From contig OY987264.1 of NCBI GenBank assembly GCA_963920665.1, forward strand, positions 33,770,906 to 33,834,905: DNA of 64,000 nt, read 5' to 3'. The position numbers were made by a program, and so were the translations under genes. This document shows positions 11,101 to 23,312 of the stretch, piece after piece. The notes beneath the pieces were generated by a model, which ran no database searches, was not told the origin of the DNA, and saw only the letters and a program-made list of their open reading frames with translations. The stretch's first letter is position 1. Each line of letters opens with the position of its first letter. The DNA comes from Straminergon stramineum. Its lineage: Eukaryota; Streptophyta; Bryopsida; Hypnales; Calliergonaceae.

Positions 11101-12493
11101 TGGTGACACGGATTGAATTCGAGGGTACTGACAAGCTTATTATGGTTATTTTTTTCCTTTTTTGTCAGAAATATTTAGGGTTGAAACTCCATTTTGAATT
11201 GGAGGATACCATATCCCTGACTCTCACGTCCTTGTTTTGCAGATACTTCAGGACAGCCCAGTTGACAACTAAAAGCGATGTGTACAGTTTTGGGATTGTG
11301 TTGCTGGAGCTGGTCACAGGGCACCTTCCGATAGACTACTCGGAAGAGGATCCTCAGCTTCGATGCATTGAAAGATATGTTAGTAACTTCCTGTAACCGC
11401 CTCTTCTTTCATTAACTATGACATTGCTCAATGTTTTTAGGAATTTTATTGAACTGGGAGTTGCAAATCTTCTGCTTTTATTGTTTACGGAACATTTAAG
11501 TGCCAGGTTTCCACAACAGGGGAACACGGCCAAGTCCGCCGCATACAATGCATGTTGTAGTATACTTATGCAGAATGCCTTGCACTGCACAGGGTGTTCC
11601 CTGCTCGCCTGATACTGTACCTTGCTGGGTATTCCCCTGTTGTGGATATTTCAGGTCGATTGAGAATTACGTGGTCGATTAAGAATTATGTTGCCTCTCA
11701 ATTTAAGTAATTTCGATGCTCTTGGCCCAAATATAAGCTCTACACGGACTTCGGACGTAATTATCTCCTCGGAGTTTCAGGAAACCTTTCTGGATCAATA
11801 AACCTTAATGGAGTACCACGTTCTTACGCAGGATGGTTGTCTCCAGTTCCCGGATTACCAATTTCGGTTCACAATGTTAACATCAGGGAGAATTAACCAC
11901 TGAATTTCCCAGTTTGTTACCTTAATTTCCCTAGTCCTCCCGTTCCTAGTGAAGAATCATGTGAAGCTTCTGGTAATCCGGTCAAGGAAGCAAGCACAAA
12001 TGTCCTGAACCCTAATCTCTAAAACCCTAATCTCCAATACCCCTGTGTAATTGCCCGGATTGCTTAATCAGACTTGACGCTCATTGTTTTGGGGTTCTGT
12101 GTGCAGGTGCAAAGCCATTACCCGCACAACCTGGCGACCATTGCAGACCCAAACTTGAAGGGAAACTACGACATGCGCAGCATGCAGAAGATTGCGCATG
12201 TGGCGTTGCGAAGCGTCGCCTCGCAGGGAATCAACCGGCCCACCATGAGCGACGTGGTGGTCGAAATTCGAAGCGCCATGAAACTGATGGAAGCAGGCGG
12301 GGACAACCCGGCAACAACCAACACACATGACTTTCTCGCCGAGATCTTAGCCGGGCCCGCTACTGGACCCGCAATACGGACTCCACATGCGCCCACACCA
12401 GGCCAACCCGAATCAAGGCCTGGAAGTTCCCCACAGTCCACGGGATCGTCGTCGGCCGCGAGTGTTCCGTCCATTGCGGCATTTCCACGATAG
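8197..12493 (+). CDS. Receptor-like protein kinase, six exons, short Pro-rich ectodomain
   Basis: Inferred exons are 8197-8614, 9217-9545, 9726-9921, 10444-10645, 11243-11378 and 12107-12493. All introns are GT-AG, phases join, and the product is 555 aa (533 aa from the ATG at 8263, which gives a better signal peptide). Order: signal peptide; short Pro/Ser ectodomain (about residues 54-76); membrane segment 86-111 followed by SRKRER; linker; kinase domain. Visible kinase motifs are GEGGFG (205), VALKR with Lys 233, HRD with Asp 331, DFG with Asp 349, GTPGYLDPE and [16 protein letters not shown]. It is therefore an RD-type RLK/Pelle kinase that should phosphorylate Ser/Thr at the plasma membrane. 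The C-terminal tail is Pro/Ser-rich. The lack of LRR, malectin or LysM sequence suggests a PERK-like layout or a missed upstream exon. The exon 2 acceptor (GAAG|GC) is the least certain junction. Introns 3 and 4 carry family C MITEs. Confidence 0.85.
10138..10297. mobile_element. Family C MITE in intron 3 of the kinase gene
   Basis: It begins GTCAATTTCGTTAAATAAGC and ends ATCTGAATTGAC, and its interior resembles the copy at 5632-5794. The right terminus is eroded. It lies wholly between the exon 3 donor and exon 4 acceptor. Confidence 0.6.
10829..10925. mobile_element. Family C MITE fragment in intron 4 of the kinase gene
   Basis: The left half is recognisable: ATTTCTTTAAATACGTTAGA, then TTGGCGGTATTCCACA and a stretch like 29241-29310. 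No right terminus was found. Confidence 0.5.
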
Positions 12494-12618
12494 CTTCAAT
12501 CTCTGGCAAAATTATGGCTTGGATCATGCCACTATTCAACAATAGAGTTGGGTTGTCATAGGAGTCGATGTATGTAGAAAATGTAATTTTTGTTTTTCTG
12601 ATTATGCAGATGTAACCC

Positions 12619-13263
12619 TTAAACCCTAATTGCCCAAGGCCTATTTGCATACTTCTTGAAATTTGCTCTAAATTGAACAAAAAGTCAACATTTTCATAAG
12701 TTATACCAATTTCTTTTGAATTGTAATCATACAAATTCAAACTAGACATGTTAGAGATCACATATGAAAAGAAAACATAACAATATCACTTATGGATTGA
12801 AAGATTATAATGTTTGTTGATGTGGGTGTTAAAAGTATGAAAATTTTCAATTCTCTTTTTGTATGTCAACTCTAAAAAGTTGGTCAATAAAAAAATATGA
12901 GGTTAGAGGGCTTAGCATGCACAACCCCAATCAATTTATGGTTTTTCAAAATCTATTCCACGATTTTTTTAAATGAATTTCTGATGTGATTTTTCCTCCA
13001 AGATCTAGTGTATTTGAGGCTCATTTTCAAGAGCCCTCGACACTATGGGAAGTCAAGATTGCAATGGGGATCCTTGCACAAAATCTTGAATAGAAAAATC
13101 ATAATCCTTCATTTTTAAGATCATCTTTTTGATCCTAAAACTAGACTTCAAAAAGAATTCTCTAGAAATATAAACTAATAATAATAGCAATTTGGTTGGG
13201 TTTTACTTAACTTCAAAGTTTTCGAAACACTAGAATCTGGTGCCTCAGGCATTTAGGGGTTAA
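12619..13263 (+). mobile_element. TTAA-type element, subfamily 1, uninterrupted copy
   Basis: The left end is TTAAACCCTAATTGCCCAAG and the right end CTCAGGCATTTAGGGGTTAA, with TTAA at 12619-12622 and 13260-13263. This 645-bp copy is the best reference for the nested copies at 1399-2991 and 3591-5058. It starts about 125 bp after the kinase stop codon, so it may form part of that gene's 3-prime end. Confidence 0.8.
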
Positions 13264-13401
13264 AGGACGTGGACTCCCATGATCAAGGTAGTCACCAAAA
13301 AGTTTGAATTTCTGAATCAGTAGGTGCATTCTTTGTTTTCCACTGAACAATCAAATCATCCATCAACCATTTTCTCATCCTCATCGTCCTTTAAGGGTTA
13401 A
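13260..13401. mobile_element. Minimal TTAA element
   Basis: TTAAAGGACG on the left and CGTCCTTTAAGGGTTAA on the right bound about 140 bp. It shares its left TTAA with the preceding element, so the two sit in direct contact. Confidence 0.5.
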
Positions 13402-16196
13402 GAAGAGCTTTGAAAATGTTGTTGAAGATATTAATTTTGGCAATTTCTATGTAATGTACAACTTGATTTTTGGCCAAAAATGTATCCTTACAAATTTACA
13501 ATGAAGATTTCTTCTAAAGCATTTGGAAGGAAACAGGGCCTCCAAAAGGCATCTTACTTTTGAGAAAGCACAGTGAGCAGCAGACTGCAAATAAAATGAA
13601 ATGAAAATGAAAAAAATTGAAGGCTAATCAGAACCATCGTCCTCGTCTAGGTTGAACAGTTGGGTTTGTTCTTTTTTGTTTTTTTAATTTTATTTTTATT
13701 TATTTTCTTATTATTATTTGCAGTGAAACTGTCACTGCTGGTGCAGAAATGGGGTCTTCTATAATAGAGGCCCCGTTTCCTTCCAAATGAATGAATAATA
13801 GTATGCTGAGTTTTTTTAATAAATGGTCAGTACTTCGTGATTGAACTTGATATTTCTTTTGTTTCCAATTGTCTTTCACAAGGATCATGAGAATATGAAG
13901 ATTCTTGTTGTCGTGCGTATAAAATTACCTTTCCTCTTCACCTCATACTCGAGGGATTTGCAACATTTTCTCGTAAGGAGGCCATTGCATTAGAACATTT
14001 GGAAATGCTTGATTTACTTGTTTTAATGTACTCGTTTCTAGAATTTTCTAAGATCATCACAAAAATTGAAATACTATTCATTAACCTTCAATAATAAAAA
14101 TGAATACTTTTGTTTATACCCCTCTAACTTTTAACACTCTAAATTTTTTTTTGCTTCTCTTAAAGATAAAACCATTTTACAAGAAACAAATTCCATACTA
14201 AATCCAATGAATGTACACTAAATAGTGAAATTATGTTGTCCCACACTAATTTCTTGACATTTGACACTATATGAACATTTCTTGTTATTGTACAATAATA
14301 CTTTACTTTTGAATTAGGGATTGTTGTAATTGGAACTCATGAACCTCCTTGTGTACGAATGGAATTATCTATAGAAGTATTGGTTGACTTTGATGGTTTG
14401 TAATGGAACTTTCTTGGGTTAAGGCAACCTAATTTCACTATTTAGTGTACATTCATTGAATTCCAAGTTGTACTCAAGCACTCTATCCTATAGAATTTTC
14501 TTAGAAAGATTAATATAGTAGTATGGTTCAAGCTCAATCATACTTTCATATTCAAATTAGGTATGGTCTAAAAATTTTACCCAAAGATGAGATTATTGCC
14601 ACTTCAAAGAAGGAACAAATTCAAGGAATTTAAGGATGTCACTTTAAATGAATGTGATCATTTTTCGATTCTCTCAGAAACTACTATCATGTCAATGACC
14701 ATTATACATTCCAAACAATCATGAATTGAAATCAAGATTGAAATATGATTGGATTATTATTGTAAAAAAATTATAAACATTTTCAACTCACTTCATTTTT
14801 TACTAATCACTAAAGGTCAAATGTTACTTCAAAATATTCTCACTTAGATATGCTTTTCTCGAGTGGAGCTATTTTTTTCATTGACTCCAAGTAGAACTTC
14901 AGACTCAAGTATTTACTAGCCAAATAATTGCAAGTTTTTCACGTGCATTATAAATTACAAAATCCAATTAATGGTTACTATCCATTAGATGATGCTAAGA
15001 AAATTAGCAAACAAATTGTTAAAGTTCTTTGTAGTTTGGGTCTATTTTGAAGGTACATGCCATCATGATCTACAGACTTTTTAGGATTAGCCTCCAAGGT
15101 TCCAATGTCCTTTTTCCTAAAGAAACCATATGAAATTGCAACTTCATGTGTAAAGAGCAAAATACATTTTAAAATGTTTTTTTTTCATTTCTAACCATAG
15201 GATATTGCAGTTGACTAGTGCAACAATGTGTAGAAGAAAATTTAGAAACTTTGATTTCATAGATTGCTAGACAGTTGCATTCAAATTGAAAAAAACCCTT
15301 TTTTTGCAACTTGTTGTAACTTTTCTTTCAAACATTTCTTTTCTTCCAGAAATAAAGTTTAAGAGATGCAAAAAAAGGTTTTTTTTCATATATATTTTCA
15401 CTATAGGTTTTTTTTAAACTAAAATTACTCATCTAATATATTGAGAATAATTTTTTGACAATCTTGCTCTACAACAACAATACTAAATTATAAGACTTTA
15501 ATCCTCATATCTGAAATTTTTTGTGGTTCAAATTTTGAATTCATTCTCTATAAATTTCTTAAGTCGAAGAAAGTACAAGATAGAAGTAAAAACTTACTAT
15601 TTGTTTGAAGGAAGAATTGAAACAAACTTATTTCAATGATGAATTTTTTCTAGCAAGCAATTAAACTAAATCCTATGGAACTTCTTTTTTAAATTGTGAA
15701 AATTGAGTTCAAAAAAATATCTATGAATGAAGTCATTATTTATGAAGATACTTCGATTGTTTGGAAAACAACAACTCAAATGATTCCCAGCACTTACTGA
15801 TCCAAATCTAATGAACCAAATACTTTTCTATAGGAAAAATATTATTTCACTTTTTTAAAAATTTGCTACTATTTTCTTACTATTTTTTATTCAAATGGCA
15901 TAAATTTTGCTTTTGGTCTCTAACAAAAATACTAGAAAGATATATTTTTCTATCTTAAATACATATTTCAAAAATTTATGTCAAGAACTGAGATCATGTA
16001 AACCTATCCAAAATTTCAAATTTTCTCTAGAGGGTATTTGGACTTTAAGGTTCAATGACCAAGTATTAAAATTTTGAACTATGAATATATGCATACATGC
16101 CCCATATACATGAAAACTTGTCTTTCATCTATTCCAATTTTTTTAGATTCTTATTTCATTTCTCTATTGATTGTAAAAAATAGATTTTAACCCCTT
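13402..16196. other. AT-rich noncoding sequence
   Basis: No gene was recognised. The only structure is an inverted pair of about 35 bp: AATGAATGTACACTAAATAG (from about 14199) and its complement ending about 14462, which may mark an old 264-bp MITE. Confidence 0.4.
14199..14462. repeat. Inverted repeat, possible MITE
   Basis: The arm CCAATGAATGTACACTAAAT continues as AGTGAAATTA; its reverse complement occurs at 14428-14462. The roughly 190-bp interior is unremarkable and no target duplication is evident. Confidence 0.5.
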
Positions 16197-16305
16197 GCTA
16201 AAGGACCAAATGACCTTTGAACATATGTCAGTTATCTCGGGTAGGTGCATATGAAGTCATTTTTTAATGGATGTTCTTCAAGTTTTGATACCAAGTGTGA
16301 ACGTG

Positions 16306-17393
16306 TGTCACGCCCCTTAGTAACACTTACCACCTTAAGCTCACTTTCCAAACACTTAACACCTTAGTGCCACTAAGGTTCACGCTCTCCTAACACTGCA
16401 CATGCCACGCACCCACAATGTTAGGTTCCACCTCAAGTCACGGGGTTCCCCATTCCTCCGTGACTCTCAATCCTTTTCCTTCCAATACTTAACTCCCACA
16501 AGACACCGGGCATGTCATTTGATGACATGGGGCGGAACTTTCATTGATGTCCAAGCACTCGGTGAGGCACTACTTCCACCGGTGCTAACCGCCCTTGAAT
16601 GGGACCCAACTCCCCACTAGGCCCAACCCAACTCATTTCGGGACTCACTAACCGGGACTCAAACCATGGCCTAGTGTGGAGTGGGACACCACCCAACCGG
16701 TATCAAGGAGTGCACAAGCACTCTATGGTAACACACAGGTGGTGGTGAGGCTCCAACACTAGCCTCACCACCCGGGGCCACTTAGGCTCACTATGGTACC
16801 ATCTGGGAGTGAGGAGGGAGACCACCCCTCCTTATAGTACTCTCTGCGGGATTCGGCAGACCCCCCCCTTGTATGTCAAAGGGAACTCCCAAAACCACTT
16901 TGGTTTTGGAAGACCACCCCGTTTCTCCCGATTCGCACTAGTTTGAGACTCCCGAACTTCCACCCGGCATAACTTTGCGGTCCGGGATCCAAATCGCACA
17001 TGCAACCCCATTTTCGACATCTACGCGACGCGTAGATGCCGATGGACTACTTACTTGCTCCATTCGGGTAAGTACTCGCAAAGATATCGCCCTCCAAAGA
17101 TTCGGGACACTCCCGGCGCGACCGGGACACCCCCAACTTTGAACGCCCATAACTTTTGACTCGCAAGTCCAAATCACGCATTCTTTGGACGGCTAGAAGC
17201 GTCTTCTCAAGACCTTTCCAAGCACGTATCACACGCCCCCAAATTCGTCCGGATTAGAGCGCTACATCGCTCTGATCGCTCGGGACTCTTAGTCCCCTTC
17301 ACCTCATCTCTTGCAAGGCTTGGGGAGTCACCCCCAATGTCCCCCTTGCTCACTAAGGTGGCACGGGCACGCCTTGTGATGAGGGTCGTGACA
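16306..17393. mobile_element. Solo LTR of a retrotransposon
   Basis: A 1088-bp segment starts TGTCACGCCCCTTAG and ends GAGGGTCGTGACA, giving the canonical TG...CA ends with a 7-bp inverted repeat TGTCACG/CGTGACA. It is flanked by ACGTG (16301-16305) and ACATG (17394-17398), a 5-bp target duplication with one CG-to-CA change. It is much richer in GC than its surroundings. No internal retroviral-type domain was found, so it is read as a solo LTR left by LTR-LTR recombination. Termini of this kind are common in plant Ty3 elements, but the superfamily is inferred. Confidence 0.75.
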
Positions 17394-17518
17394 ACATGTA
17401 CCCCCTAAGTGGGAATATAATTTCTTCTTAATCAGGTGCTGGAATCAAAAGTTATGCAACAATAAATTTTTTTGGCAACTTGGGCAGCTTTGAGGAGCAT
17501 ATGCAAAACTCCTCATGG

Positions 17519-18178
17519 GGTGTTGCAAGAAACACTTGTTGTTTTGGCTCAAAGGGTCTATTTCAACGAGAGTTATGAGTTTTTGAATAAATTTTCTAAT
17601 AATTAGATAAATTTATAATCATAAAGCATTAAAAAAAAATGTCTCTAAAAATTCATACCAAGAAACATTTATCTCTAAAAGTTATGCACAAAAAAAGCAC
17701 AATGAAAAATACCAAGAAAATGGACACTTGGATGTTTGATTTAAAAAATATAGTAATAAACATATTTTAAAAAAGGAAAAAACAAAAAATTCTCTGAACT
17801 TGAAGATGCTCCTTCTCAACAATTTTCATCTTTGGGAAAAAAAATTTGTTCTCTACACTTGTGCAAAGGTAGTGCACTCGTAGCACATGCAGAAGGTGGA
17901 CATTTTATTATTATTTTTAAATCTCTTTGTAGGCTTGTATAATTTTAGTAGGAGTCCTTCAATCTCGATTTCGAGCTTCACATTACCATTTTTGGGTCAA
18001 AAATAGTACCCCAAATCCGCCAAATGGCCAAGATAGACATCCAATTGGAGGCTACTTAATAATAGTAAAATAATTTTAAAAAATGAAAAAAATTCTTCAA
18101 TGTCTAAAACTACTACATGTATCTACATTTCAAATTTAATATAAAATTGACATATGACACAAAAGTTTTCTTGCCTAA
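17519..18178 (+). mobile_element. Family B element, copy with internal deletion
   Basis: It begins GGTGTTGCAAGAAACACTTG and parallels 61341-62340 (AATACCAAGAAAATGGACACTT; GATGCTCCTTCTCAAC; TTTTTGGGTCAAAA). The right end near ATTTTCTTGC lacks the last roughly 90 bp seen in 61341-62340. Confidence 0.65.
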
Positions 18179-18440
18179 TAGCACTAGCAATGAGAAAAAA
18201 ATAAGTTTTCTTTCTTTTAACTTCAAATGTTATATATTCTTTCAATCTGTGAGGTCAAAGTTTTTGAATTTTTTCTACAAATTCCAATAGTAGTCTAGTA
18301 GAAAATTGTATAGTTCAATTTTGAAAAAAATACATTTTTTTCTCATTGTTCTGAAAAGTAGCAATTTAAAAAAATTTGTGCCTGAAATGTGCCTTGGTCC
18401 TTTAGAGGTGAAAACCTATCTATGCAAAAATAACATGCAA

Positions 18441-18466
18441 TTCAACCCCTAAAGGACCAAGCATTC
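18441..18466 (+). repeat. Isolated TTAA-element terminus
   Basis: The sequence TTCAACCCCTAAAGGACCAA is a left terminus of the TTAA family with TTAA decayed to TTCA. No matching right end was assigned. Confidence 0.5.
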
Positions 18467-18562
18467 AAATTTAGTACAACCGATGAATGTAAACAATTCC
18501 AAGTACACACAAAATGCATTTTTTTATCCATTAGTTTTTTAGAAGATTCTTGTGTTAGTTCT

Positions 18563-20511
18563 TTAACCCCTAAAGGAATAAACAATTTTTTTGGTAACAT
18601 AGAAATTTGTGTAGCTCACCAAGAACAAAATTTCCATTTTTTTCTTTGAAATTTTCACACAACATGTGGTTGAGGAGTAGCTTTAAGGGACAATAATTTT
18701 CATAACTTTTGACTACATGGTTAAAAAGTTATCATATGACATGTAGTTTCTTTTTCAAACTAGGTGGTCAAGGCAACTCAAAAACAATCATTTTTTTGGA
18801 AAATAAAATTTTTTAATTGGTTTTCTACATTTCTATATTCTTAGAAAGCTTTGAAACATTCAATTTTAATTAATGAGATGAAATTTATGAGGAGTTTTAG
18901 TTTGTGGATAGTTATGGAATCTCTACTCTAAAATAAACTTTGAAGTACTTTATTTAATCTAATTTTCAATATTTTTGGAAAAATAAAATGAGAGGAAGTA
19001 AATTTTTTATTACAATATGAAAACTATTGGGATTGACATTTTTCAATTCCATAAATAAATTCTTAACAATTTTGTACTTTGAATCATTCTCTACATCTTT
19101 CTACTTACTAATTTTTTCCTATATCATCACAAAGTTTAGGACATGAGGTTTGTCAATAGTTATCATGTGGTTATCATTGTATCATGGGTTCACACATTAA
19201 TATACAAATTAGCGCATCATTACGATGCATTAATTTACAATTTATCACATAGTTACGATGCATTACTTTCAATTGATTCACCAAAAGAAAGTCTACCAAA
19301 ATAATATTTTACATATTTTGAAATGCAAGCGAGATTAGCAAAAAGAAGCTCACTTTGTAGACTTCCATACAACATATAATTAATGATTTAAAAAATTCCT
19401 TTGGACAATAGCTACAAATCTTCTAGAAGACCATCATTCCGCTTCAAATTTCAGCTCATAATTTGTTCTTTTGGGTACTAAATTGGACTAAGCACCCCCC
19501 TGCAAGTGTTACAAACTTTGGAAGCTAATCAAGCTATATTGGATAGTAAATGTTTTTGCGAAATGAAAAAAATTATTCAAGGTGTATAATAACCTTGAGT
19601 ACTTTACTTATGGATCTTGAGTCATTTGGAGGCTTGGAGCCATAAAACAAAATTTATGGACAAAAACCAAATCAGTAAGCAAGGTGTGACATTAAATAGT
19701 ACAAGTGTTTCTTGCAATCATCTCCTCTTGAAAATTCCTTACAAAGAATTACGATAAAAATACATATTAAAAAATATTAAAAATTAGAATTTAACATTGT
19801 AAACTTAAAACCATTTATTTAAGAAAAAATTAGCTTATAAAATCTCTAATATTCAATCTAAAATCAATTTTAGAAAGAGTGTTCAAGTACATGATTCACA
19901 TTTTTTTGAAGAATATTGGGTATTGCAATAGTTAAACCCTAATACATAGAAAAAAAATAATAAATAGATAGTAGTAAAGAATGATTCAAAATACTAAATT
20001 GTTAAGAATTTTAATTATGGAATTGAAAAATGCCAATCCCAATGGTGGCAATGTTGTAATAAACAATCTACATCCTAGGATTTTGTTTTTTTCCAAAAAT
20101 ATTGAAAATTGAGTAAGATCAAGGACTTTAAAGTTTATTTTAGAGTAGAAAATCCATATTTGCTTGCAAACAAAAAACCCTCATAAATTTTGACTCATTC
20201 CTCAAATTGTAATGATTCAAAGCTTTCCATGTATACATAACTCTAGAAAATCAATTTCAAATTTTTGTTTCCAAAAAAAGTGATTTTTTCTAATCTGCCC
20301 GGACTGCCCATTAACAATAAAAAGTAACATATAAGGCCATAACTTTTGACTCATATTTCCAAATGTCATGAGGTTTAGTGCATTTAAAAGATATTCCTCA
20401 TCCCCACCTTCTAGTAAAATTTGGGCCAAAAATATGAAAATCTCCAATCACATGTACCTACTTAAAATTGCTATGTAGCCAAAAAATGCATGTTGGTCCT
20501 TTAGGGGTTAA
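18563..20511. mobile_element. TTAA-flanked long-arm foldback element, 1.95 kb
   Basis: TTAA lies at 18563-18566 and 20508-20511. The left end is TTAACCCCTAAAGGAATAAA and the right end TTGGTCCTTTAGGGGTTAA. Arms of about 550-590 bp are inverted copies (left AATTTTCAATATTTTTGGAA; right CCAAAAATATTGAAAATTG) around a middle of about 800 bp. The arms are related to those of 2140-2889 and 48398-49334. The middle contains CAAGTGTTTCTTGCAATCAT at about 19699, a family B terminus, so it has itself received insertions. Confidence 0.8.
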
Positions 20512-22600
20512 TCCAATTATATGGATATGTTCTATAGTTTGATTTGTATTTTTCAATTTTTTTTTGAAATTCATCACTACATTCTTCTTCTAAGTTGCAC
20601 TTTATAACATGTCTTCAAATTTTAGGAAATGTAAACTATTCCTTGATCCTTGTGAAATTAAAATGAAAAGCAATATTGAGAAGAAAAAAAGCATGTGCAA
20701 ATTATGTAGAATATTGTATAATTAGAGGTCATCAGAGAAAATTTGGGCCCTATGGAAGACTAATTATCGACAAATGTCCAAATACAATGAAATAAAAAAT
20801 AATGAAAATTAATAAATTTTATTGCAAATGGGGCATACAAATTGACACAAACCGGCAAGATTCTCTGTGACAAGATTTGGACTCATTTTTTCTCCATTTG
20901 CACATTTCTATGCAATTAAACACTTATATGGCCCCCCAAAGGGCTGAAATTTTCTCTATAGTAGTTGCAAGAAAAAATCATATTATTTTTGAGTCCTACG
21001 GAAGGCATTGAGTGTAAAATGTACAACCTAATTGCATGCAAAGGGTATTTAATTGAATTATGAAATAGTACATATGTTTTAAAAATATTCCTAAATTACT
21101 CTTGAAACTAAAATTTTAGGGCTATTTTGGAGCTACCTTGTTTTGCAAATGATCCATTATTTACATTTTTGTATTGAATAAATTCTACTTTTCCACTCAC
21201 CTAGTTTAGTTTCTAAGATTTTACATACAGTGCCTTTCTCTAATTTCCAATATACACTTTGTGTAGAAGTATTTATTAAGCACAATTTTGAAAAGAAAAA
21301 TCCAGGGTTGTTGAAATTGATAACAAAGGTGGGTAGGAAATCCTAATTTTTTTCCAATTAAAAAAATTGAATTAGTTGAGATTATTGATTTTTGAAAATA
21401 GAAAACACATGCACTTTAAGACTTCAAGAGCACTATTGAGTATTGAGTACCCATACTAAAGAATTTCAAAGAAACAATATTCTATGAAATTAGAAGTTGA
21501 TAAGCTATATATTACAGGAAGAGATTATAAAAAATTAAAAAATGGTTCACTCTATGGCATCATGTGGTATAGCTATCTTCAAAGTGTGCTTCATTTTGTA
21601 CATTTTAAAAGATACTAAATTTTTTAATTTTGTTGGTTCTTTTTGTTCATAACCATTTCAATAGAGTTTCTTCAAATGGTCAATTTTCAATGTGTTTTTA
21701 AAATTGTCTTCCTATTTTTTACAAATTGAAATGTCAAAATACTTGTTTTCGTAAGATTTTGTACTGAGAATTTGCACTTATTTTCTTAGTTCATCTACTA
21801 TTCTACTATTCTACTTATTCTATTCTCAATCTTCCAAGAGTATAATCTCTTTAAGTAACTAGTAAGGCATTTACCATGATTTTTTAATTTTTTAAATATT
21901 GATTTCAGGCAGTCTAGAAGAAATCATGCAAAAACGCAAAGTTGTGTACCAAAATGCAACAAATAATGAAATGATACACTCAGGTTATCACCAACGACTC
22001 CAGTGACACTCTGACAGCAAGGATCGCAAGCCTCATGCAAACCCAATTAATGATTCAGTCGACATGTAGATAGAGCAAATGTTTTGGTTGACAAGCTGAG
22101 TAGTTGCCAACTGAACCAGGTAGTTCAAAGTCTACTGCAAATATTATTAAAAAAGAATTCAGAAGATTGTAAAAGAATGAATCTCCGAGTCAAATTGATC
22201 GTGCACGTGCGCACAATTGCAAGCTCAGTGTAAGCTGCTAGCACGAACAATATGTTTATCACCTGCTATAGATGAGCTAGATCGAACTGCTATCCACTCC
22301 AACTAGACTTCATCATAGCATTCCACCTACAAGTACTACCGGCCTGGCTACATCAGATGTCCAGTACTCTAGCGCATCGATCTGCAGCTAGCATGAGCAA
22401 GGACGAATCCGCTAGCTAGCTTATTCATAAAACAATATAAAGCTACAAATTAATGCAATTCTGAATGCAAATGAATAAATGAATGTGAGAGCCCTTTGGC
22501 AGCCAACTAATTGCTTGCCATCACGAAGTCTGTCCTGGCTGGCTAGCTTATTAATCCGAGAAAAGAACCGATAGTCAGTAGTCTCCACCAGCAATTGCAG
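20512..22600. other. AT-rich noncoding sequence, then more balanced sequence
   Basis: From 20512 to about 21950 the DNA is AT-rich with nothing recognised. From about 21960 composition rises towards the Cys/His protein gene. This part is 3-prime flank of that minus-strand gene and holds no open frame of note. Confidence 0.4.
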
Positions 22601-22638
22601 GGAGAATAGTGATCTTCACTTTCTATGAAGTCCTTCAG

Positions 22639-23121
22639 CTAGCAACCAACTTCCACTCCAAGAGCGGCCGAACGTCCCTTGCCATTGCCGCAGACTGGAC
22701 AAGGGAACCTGCGGCAAACGTGGCCACCGTCTCCGAACAAGATCACGCCAGTCTGCTGGCGGCCATGTTGAAGCAGCTGCTGCACTGCACCATGAGCATA
22801 GAATTCCAGTATTTGTGGTGTCACCACTGCTGCGCTGGACAGGACTCCACGTTGAGACCTTCCGGGGTTGCAAATGGGACAAGGAAACCTCGTGCAGCGA
22901 TGCCCATCTCCCAGGGACGCCATCTTTGGAGATGGTGTCAAGAGCTTTTCTTGTTCAGACTCGGTGTGGAAGTCCGTGATTGTGAAGCAGCTAAAGGCAG
23001 CTTCGATTTTGCACTGGGAGCACGTCGAGCACTGGCCATGGACTGATCCCAAGCAGCATGCGATGTCGGTCTTGTCAGCCGGCTTCTGGTGAGACAGGCT
23101 CATTATAACGGAGTGTTCCAT
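22639..23121 (-). CDS. Small Cys/His-motif protein, copy 1 (unrecognised family)
   Basis: This is an intronless 160-aa frame. The ATG at 23121 is conserved in all three copies (MEHSVIM here, MEYSAML in the others), which decides the start. The N-terminal part has a cysteine cluster (Cys 22, 23, 31, 34, 37). Two similar modules follow: GDGHRCTRFPCPICN at 71-85 and GDGGHVCRRFPCPVC at 130-144, each H-x-C-x4-C-x2-C, which suggests paired metal-binding knuckles. The C terminus is VEVGC. There is no signal peptide or membrane segment, so it is probably cytosolic or nuclear. A TATAAAT motif sits about 180 bp upstream. No known domain was recognised. Conservation of frame and motif against copy 2, despite DNA divergence, argues that it is a real gene. 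Confidence 0.7.
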   Translation of the reverse strand: MEHSVIMSLSHQKPADKTDIACCLGSVHGQCSTCSQCKIEAAFSCFTITDFHTESEQEKLLTPSPKMASLGDGHRCTRFPCPICNPGRSQRGVLSSAAVVTPQILEFYAHGAVQQLLQHGRQQTGVILFGDGGHVCRRFPCPVCGNGKGRSAALGVEVGC

Positions 23122-23301
23122 AAGCTGACGAGAAGCTTGATCGATGTATTGAAGAGAATAGATCGAGTACGTATGTAGAATTCGAAGCAGAATTGTAGGA
23201 GTACTGAAGCGATGTATGAACTGAGAAGTACTGGCACTTTCAACTGGAATTGAATGAGTTGCTGGCTGTGAATGATGTAATTGTCTGTTCCTGGACCAGA
23301 G

Positions 23302-23308
23302 ATTTATA
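23302..23308 (-). promoter_or_regulatory. TATA box of Cys/His gene copy 1
   Basis: On the minus strand the sequence is ACTATAAATC, followed downstream by CCAGGAACAGA. The same TATA and downstream context occur at copy 2, so the promoter is conserved between paralogues. Confidence 0.6.
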
Positions 23309-23312
23309 GTAA

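Larger units (their letters stand above)
16197..18412 (+). mobile_element. TTAA-type element carrying a solo LTR and a family B element
   Basis: The left end is TTAACCCCTTGCTAAAGGAC (TTAA 16197-16200). The right end is TTGGTCCTTTAGAGGTGAA, where TTAA has decayed to TGAA. The host element is interrupted by a 1.09-kb LTR (16306-17393) and a family B copy (about 17519-18178). Pairing of the two ends rests on terminal similarity only. Confidence 0.55.

Noticed and set aside
12166..12474. Minus-strand frames opposite the last kinase exon
   Set aside because: They are shadows of the kinase C-terminal exon, which continues the kinase domain in frame.
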